A program made the translations under genes and the position numbers. From positions 1-36,894 of the forward strand of contig NYZE01000074.1 in the NCBI GenBank assembly GCA_002685965.1: DNA of 36,894 bases, in the 5' to 3' direction. The notes below the pieces were generated by a model that saw only the letters and a list, made by a program, of their open reading frames with translations, had not been told where the DNA came from and ran no database searches. Within the stretch, counting starts at the first letter, position 1. The number at the start of each line of letters is the position of its first letter. Positions 33,175-36,894 of the stretch are shown here, one piece after another. This DNA comes from Planctomycetota bacterium. GTDB taxonomy: Bacteria > Planctomycetota > UBA1135 > GCA-002748355.

Positions 33175-33219
33175 CTGTCCGTTTGTCCGCGGTGTCAGAC
33201 ACCGCGGACAAACGGACAG
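33175..33219. repeat. Perfect 45-nt palindrome (22-bp arms, 1-base centre)
   Basis: Bases 33175-33196 are the exact reverse complement of 33198-33219, with A33197 in the centre. The core is GGTGTCAGACACC. Each arm holds two TGTCCG hexamers (33176-33181 and 33184-33189), mirrored as CGGACA at 33205-33210 and 33213-33218. It lies 23 bases after the esterase stop and 13 bases before the addB start. It could be a terminator, a REP-type repeat or an operator. Its perfection sets it apart from the mismatch-bearing stem-loops elsewhere in the window. Confidence 0.85.
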
Positions 33220-33232
33220 CTGACCTACGGGG

Positions 33233-36214
33233 GTGGGGGTGACGGCAACACTCGCGGATCGCATCGGCAAGCGCACCTGGGTAATCGTGCCTTCGGCGGC
33301 GATCGCACACGAGGTCGAGCACGAACTCCTCGACTCGGGTAGGTCGTTCGCCGGCACCCTGGCCATGACGCCAGCGCAGGCCGTGCGCACGGCGCTCGCC
33401 GAGCGCGGCGCGCCGATGCATCGCACGCCGTCCACGGTGACACTGCTCGCATGGCTTCGCGAAGCCATCACCGATACGCGCCATCGGCAGCCACGGTTTC
33501 ACCGAGACGAGCTCGCCTACCTGGCTGAGTTCGCGACGGCGCGACGGAGTCTGCTGCGATCACTGCTCGACCTGCGCCTCTTTCAGGCCGCCTACGGAAT
33601 CGAGCTGCCACAACTCGCGGAGCGCGCCGAGCTGCTTCGATCCTTCTTCGACGACCTCAGCGGACGACTACACCAAGCCGGGTTCGACGACCCGGCGCGC
33701 CGACTGGCGCGGGCTTCGCGAGCGCTTGAGCAGCCGCACCCCAACGATCCCGACCTCGTCCTCGTGCGCGGGCGCGCCGCTTACGACTCACCGGAGCTGA
33801 TCGGCATCGCGCGGACGTTGGCCGCACGCGTGCCGTTCGGACTCGACGAGATCGAGGCGACGGCGTCAACTGGCACGAGGCCTTACTCCGTGGTGTCAGC
33901 CCAGGGAGCGTTCTCGGAGTTGCTCGAAGCCGTCGCACGCGCTCGCACCTGCATGGAAAAGGGTGCGGCGGCGCACCGCATCGGCATCGTCGTGACGCGC
34001 CGTGATCCTTACGAGAGCTTCGCTCCCGGCGTGTTCGCCAGTGAGGATGTGCCGTTCACGGCCGAGGCTACAGCGCGGCTCGCACAGACTCCGATGGCAG
34101 TGCTCGTGTCGCAGTTGACGGCGCTGGTCGCGCACGGCGTCACGCGACGGGTCCTGGCAACCGTCTTGACCGCGTCGAGTTTCGACCCGACTTCCATTGC
34201 CAGACACGGCCTGAATGCCACGCAGATTGCGACCCTGGACCGCGAGACGCGCAAAGCCCGCTGCCTCGACGGCGCTGACGTGCTCACCTGCCTCGACCAG
34301 CTCGTCGAGGCTCGCCCATCGGCAACGACCACTGCCCTGCGTGACGCCGTCGCCCACTTTCTGACGCGCATCGCCGAGACGCGCGCGAAGATCTCCGGCG
34401 CCAAGTCGGCCACGCAACAAGCACGTGCCCTCGTAGACTTCATCGTGGCGTTCCTCCGCGATGACGTTGTGGGAGCGCGCGACGACCTGCTGGCCAGGGT
34501 CGCCGGCCTCGAGGAACGCGACCGTCTCGGGCTCGGTGCGGTGACGATCGACGACCTTGAACGCGACGTCGGTGACCGGCTACAGGAAGGCACGCTGCCG
34601 CCGGTCGGCGCGCACCGTGACGGCGTCAAGTTCGTGCCCCTCGAGCGCAGTCGCGACCTCGTCTTCGATCACGTCTTCGTGCTCGGCATGAACCGCGGTG
34701 CGCTACCACGACGACACGCCGAGGATCCGTGGCTCGGCGCCGACGACGTCGAAAAACTGCGACAGCTCGTCGTTCCCGTACGCGCCGCCGTCCCCGACGT
34801 CGTTCTCGGCGAACGACCACGACCGAAGCTGCCGGATGAAGCGGAGCAAGTCGATCTCGACGACTTGACGCGGCTCGTCGGCGGCGCAACGACTGCGGTC
34901 ACGGTCTCGTGGTTGCGCGCCGACGAATCAGGACAGCCCAAGGCCCCGTCGCCATGGCTGCGCATCCTGGCGCGAGAACTCGGCCCGCCAAGCGACGAGC
35001 GTATCGCGGCGTCGCCGCGGGAACGCGTGCGCGGCGCGCTCCAGGCCCATCGCACCCTGTCCGAGAGCGACGCGCTGCTGGTGGCCGCGTTCGCCGGCGG
35101 CTGCAAGAGTCTCACCTCACTCGCAGGGCGCTTGCTCGACGACGCGACGGCGATCGAACGAGCTGTCACCTGGCAAACCGCGCGCGACTCGTTCGACGGC
35201 GGCGACGCGACGCGTCACGCCTTCGACCCGATCCACCTCGGTGCCAATCCGAAGCTCGCCGACACCATCTCTGCCTCTGGACTCGAGTCGTTTGGGAAGT
35301 GTCCCCTGCGCTTTTGGTTCGAGCGCGTGCTGGGCGCAACAGCGCTCGAAGACGAGCCCACGCCGGACACGGTATCGCGCCAGGAAATCGGCATCGCAGT
35401 CCACGAAGTGCTGCAGCGCGTCTATGAGCAACTGATAGCCGCTAATGCGCTGACCTCCAGTTCGGCGCACGAACAAGCCAGTGCCTTGCTCGACAAGGAA
35501 CTGCAGCGCACTCGAGCCGCGCTGCTCACACCCCAAGCACGGCGCCTGCGACTGCTCGCGGATCACGTGTTCGCCACGTGGAGCGAAGGGCTCGGCCGCA
35601 TCGTCGAGCTGGACGTGGCCGAGATCCTGGAACGTGGGCTGCGCCCGGCCGAGCTCGAAGTCGAGGTGTCGCGCGAGCTCGACTTCGACAGCCCAGCAAG
35701 CCCGGGCACGCGCCTGACCCTGCGCGCGCGGCTCGACCGCCTCGACCGCGACGACGAAGGGAACACGCGCATCATCGACTACAAGACGGGGTCCTTTGAC
35801 CCCACCAAAGACCTGGGCAAAGAAGTCCTGCGCGGCGAAAAGCTCCAGCTGGCGATCTACGCGCTGCTCTTGCAGGACGCGGCGACGTTGCCCGAAGCCG
35901 AGCTGCGCGGTGTCGCCCCCGACCACCTCGCCAAGGCTCGCGACGCCCTGCCGCGCCGCTCGCTGTCGAGCTCCCTGCAAGAACACCCAGACGGCGTGCG
36001 CGAGACCCTCGGAATCCTGGCCACGATCCTGGCCTCGGGAAGCTTTCCGTTCCGGCGCGGTCATCAGTGCAACTTCTGCCGCTTCCGCGCCGCCTGCCCG
36101 CGGCACCACGCCCCCACCGCGGCACGCCTTTCCCGGGTCGACGACCTGTCGTTGTTCTGGCGACTCGAGACCAAGACCCTCAAACAGCCATTGCTCGTCG
36201 GGGGCAACACATGA
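33233..36214 (+). CDS. addB: AddB-type recombination nuclease subunit (inactive-helicase-like plus RecB-family nuclease)
   Basis: The partner of AddA in double-strand-break end processing for RecA-dependent repair. The 993-residue protein has a long N-terminal helicase-like region without a visible Walker A motif, as expected for AddB in many bacteria. Its C-terminal PD-(D/E)xK nuclease (about 685-965) has GIAVHEVLQRVYE, the catalytic IIDYKTG (847-853, Asp849 and Lys851) and QLAIYALLL. Four cysteines for an iron-sulfur cluster are present: Cys690 in FGKCPLRFW and Cys946-x2-Cys949-x5-Cys955. It is somewhat shorter than Bacillus AddB. The start could be GTG 33233 or GTG 33239; a run of G residues just upstream may serve as ribosome binding site. 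Its stop overlaps the start of the addA gene (ATGA). Confidence 0.9.
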   Translation: MGVTATLADRIGKRTWVIVPSAAIAHEVEHELLDSGRSFAGTLAMTPAQAVRTALAERGAPMHRTPSTVTLLAWLREAITDTRHRQPRFHRDELAYLAEFATARRSLLRSLLDLRLFQAAYGIELPQLAERAELLRSFFDDLSGRLHQAGFDDPARRLARASRALEQPHPNDPDLVLVRGRAAYDSPELIGIARTLAARVPFGLDEIEATASTGTRPYSVVSAQGAFSELLEAVARARTCMEKGAAAHRIGIVVTRRDPYESFAPGVFASEDVPFTAEATARLAQTPMAVLVSQLTALVAHGVTRRVLATVLTASSFDPTSIARHGLNATQIATLDRETRKARCLDGADVLTCLDQLVEARPSATTTALRDAVAHFLTRIAETRAKISGAKSATQQARALVDFIVAFLRDDVVGARDDLLARVAGLEERDRLGLGAVTIDDLERDVGDRLQEGTLPPVGAHRDGVKFVPLERSRDLVFDHVFVLGMNRGALPRRHAEDPWLGADDVEKLRQLVVPVRAAVPDVVLGERPRPKLPDEAEQVDLDDLTRLVGGATTAVTVSWLRADESGQPKAPSPWLRILARELGPPSDERIAASPRERVRGALQAHRTLSESDALLVAAFAGGCKSLTSLAGRLLDDATAIERAVTWQTARDSFDGGDATRHAFDPIHLGANPKLADTISASGLESFGKCPLRFWFERVLGATALEDEPTPDTVSRQEIGIAVHEVLQRVYEQLIAANALTSSSAHEQASALLDKELQRTRAALLTPQARRLRLLADHVFATWSEGLGRIVELDVAEILERGLRPAELEVEVSRELDFDSPASPGTRLTLRARLDRLDRDDEGNTRIIDYKTGSFDPTKDLGKEVLRGEKLQLAIYALLLQDAATLPEAELRGVAPDHLAKARDALPRRSLSSSLQEHPDGVRETLGILATILASGSFPFRRGHQCNFCRFRAACPRHHAPTAARLSRVDDLSLFWRLETKTLKQPLLVGGNT

Positions 36215-36894
36215 GCCACCTGCTCGCCGACCATCGCGATCGCACCACGGCGCTCGAGGACTTCCAGCACAACCTGGTCGTGACCGCCGGCGCCGGCACC
36301 GGCAAGACCAGCCTCCTGACCGGACGCGTCCTCACCGCCCTCTTGGGCAAGCAACTCGCACCAGCGAGCGTGCTCGTGACGACCTTCACTGAGAAGGCCG
36401 CTGCCGAAATGGCCGAACGCGTCGAGGGTGCGCTGGCCGAGTTGGCCGAGGGCGCCGTCAACGCCGAGAGCGACGCCGGACGCGCGCTCTCCGTGCTACG
36501 TGAGAGCTTCGGCCGCGACCAAGACTCCATCGCTCGCGACGCAGCCGCGCTGCTCGACGGAGAGCTTCCGCCAATCGAGACGTTTCACGCATTCTGCCTG
36601 CGCACCCTCTGCGAGAACGCCCGCGAGGCGGCGCTGCCACCCGACGCACACATCGCCGAGGATCTCGACACCGACGAGCTGTTCGACGAGTTCTGGCTTT
36701 CGCTCGCCGACAGCGAGCTGTCGGGTCACTGCACCCAACCCATCCTCGATGAAGATGCCTGGCATGCACTGCTGTCGGCGCTCGGCATCGATGAGATCAA
36801 GAGCGCGCTGCGCTCGTGGTGCCGGCGCCCGCAGCTCGCACTGTATCGCTTCGACACCAGCATCGACGAATCGCTGGATCGTCTGACCAGCGTC
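36211..36894 (+). CDS. addA: AddA-type UvrD/Rep helicase-nuclease, 3' end outside the window
   Basis: The helicase subunit of the AddAB complex, unwinding DNA ends with ATP. Only the first 228 residues are visible, open to the last base of the window. They contain Walker A AGAGTGKT at residues 26-33, motif Ia VTTFTEKAAAEMAERV near 58-73, and ETFHAFCLRTL (motif Ib region). The Q-motif Gln is in FQHN at 18-21. The C-terminal nuclease domain that separates AddA from plain UvrD-type helicases lies beyond the window, so the AddA call rests on the operon with addB. The ATG overlaps the addB stop by four bases, indicating coupled translation. Confidence 0.9.
   Translation, partial: MSHLLADHRDRTTALEDFQHNLVVTAGAGTGKTSLLTGRVLTALLGKQLAPASVLVTTFTEKAAAEMAERVEGALAELAEGAVNAESDAGRALSVLRESFGRDQDSIARDAAALLDGELPPIETFHAFCLRTLCENAREAALPPDAHIAEDLDTDELFDEFWLSLADSELSGHCTQPILDEDAWHALLSALGIDEIKSALRSWCRRPQLALYRFDTSIDESLDRLTSV

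Noticed and set aside
1-36894. tRNA, rRNA, CRISPR arrays, insertion sequences or prophage genes
   Set aside because: No cloverleaf-like CCA-ended segment, regularly spaced repeat, transposase or phage gene was recognised in the intergenic regions, which are nearly all under 200 bp.

Overview
The window is a GC-rich, densely coded chromosomal stretch. It most likely comes from a Gram-negative-type, outer-membrane-bearing member of the Planctomycetota. Evidence for an outer membrane: a Kdo8P synthase (kdsA), a TolC/NodT-type outer-membrane lipoprotein and an RND efflux pump. Evidence for Planctomycetota: a type I sulfatase, a sialidase-like protein, a secreted FGE-fold protein, and an esterase with a C-terminal beta-rich tail that I associate with secreted planctomycetal proteins. 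The taxonomic call is inference. No rRNA, tRNA, CRISPR array, integrase or transposase was seen.

Layout. (1) 1-3288: glycerol/glycerophosphodiester metabolism, with a 5'-truncated glpD, a convergent overlapping ugpQ-type phosphodiesterase and a divergent glpK. (2) 3323-7726: clpS, the large subunit of a methylmalonyl-CoA-type mutase, a previously easy-to-miss 70-aa zinc-ribbon ORF, an RluA-family pseudouridine synthase, and a REC-HD-GYP response regulator. (3) 7907-10075: a secreted FGE-fold protein that lacks the catalytic cysteines and carries a lysine-rich linker. (4) 10096-14105: a three-gene operon that resembles mycobacterial DprE2 and DprE1 followed by an RmlD-like reductase, with a divergent YegS/diacylglycerol-kinase-like lipid kinase. 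(5) 14138-25956: an MLE-type enolase-superfamily enzyme, a sialidase-like protein coupled to an APC permease, a secreted M14 metallopeptidase, a sulfatase, and a divergent operon of a lactonase-type amidohydrolase, an NAD-dependent sugar epimerase/dehydrogenase, an FAH-family hydrolase and kdsA. (6) 26041-31908: a tripartite RND efflux operon. (7) 32000-33151: a secreted alpha/beta hydrolase. (8) 33175-36894: a perfect 45-nt palindrome followed by addB and the start of addA.

How the parts fit. The sulfatase, sialidase-like protein, M14 peptidase and the sugar-acid operon suggest extracellular attack on a sulfated glycan or glycoprotein, followed by oxidative, non-phosphorylative breakdown of a sugar such as L-fucose to pyruvate plus a second fragment. 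The 2-keto-3-deoxy-sugar-acid dehydrogenase step has no clear candidate here. The DprE2/DprE1-like pair is the most unusual item: in actinobacteria this pair epimerises a polyprenyl-phosphate-linked ribose to arabinose.

Four convergent gene pairs (glpK/clpS, zinc ribbon/rluA, lipid kinase/enolase, M14/sulfatase) meet over imperfect GC-rich stem-loops without a T-tract. This looks like the local style of bidirectional terminator and supports the reality of the small zinc-ribbon gene.
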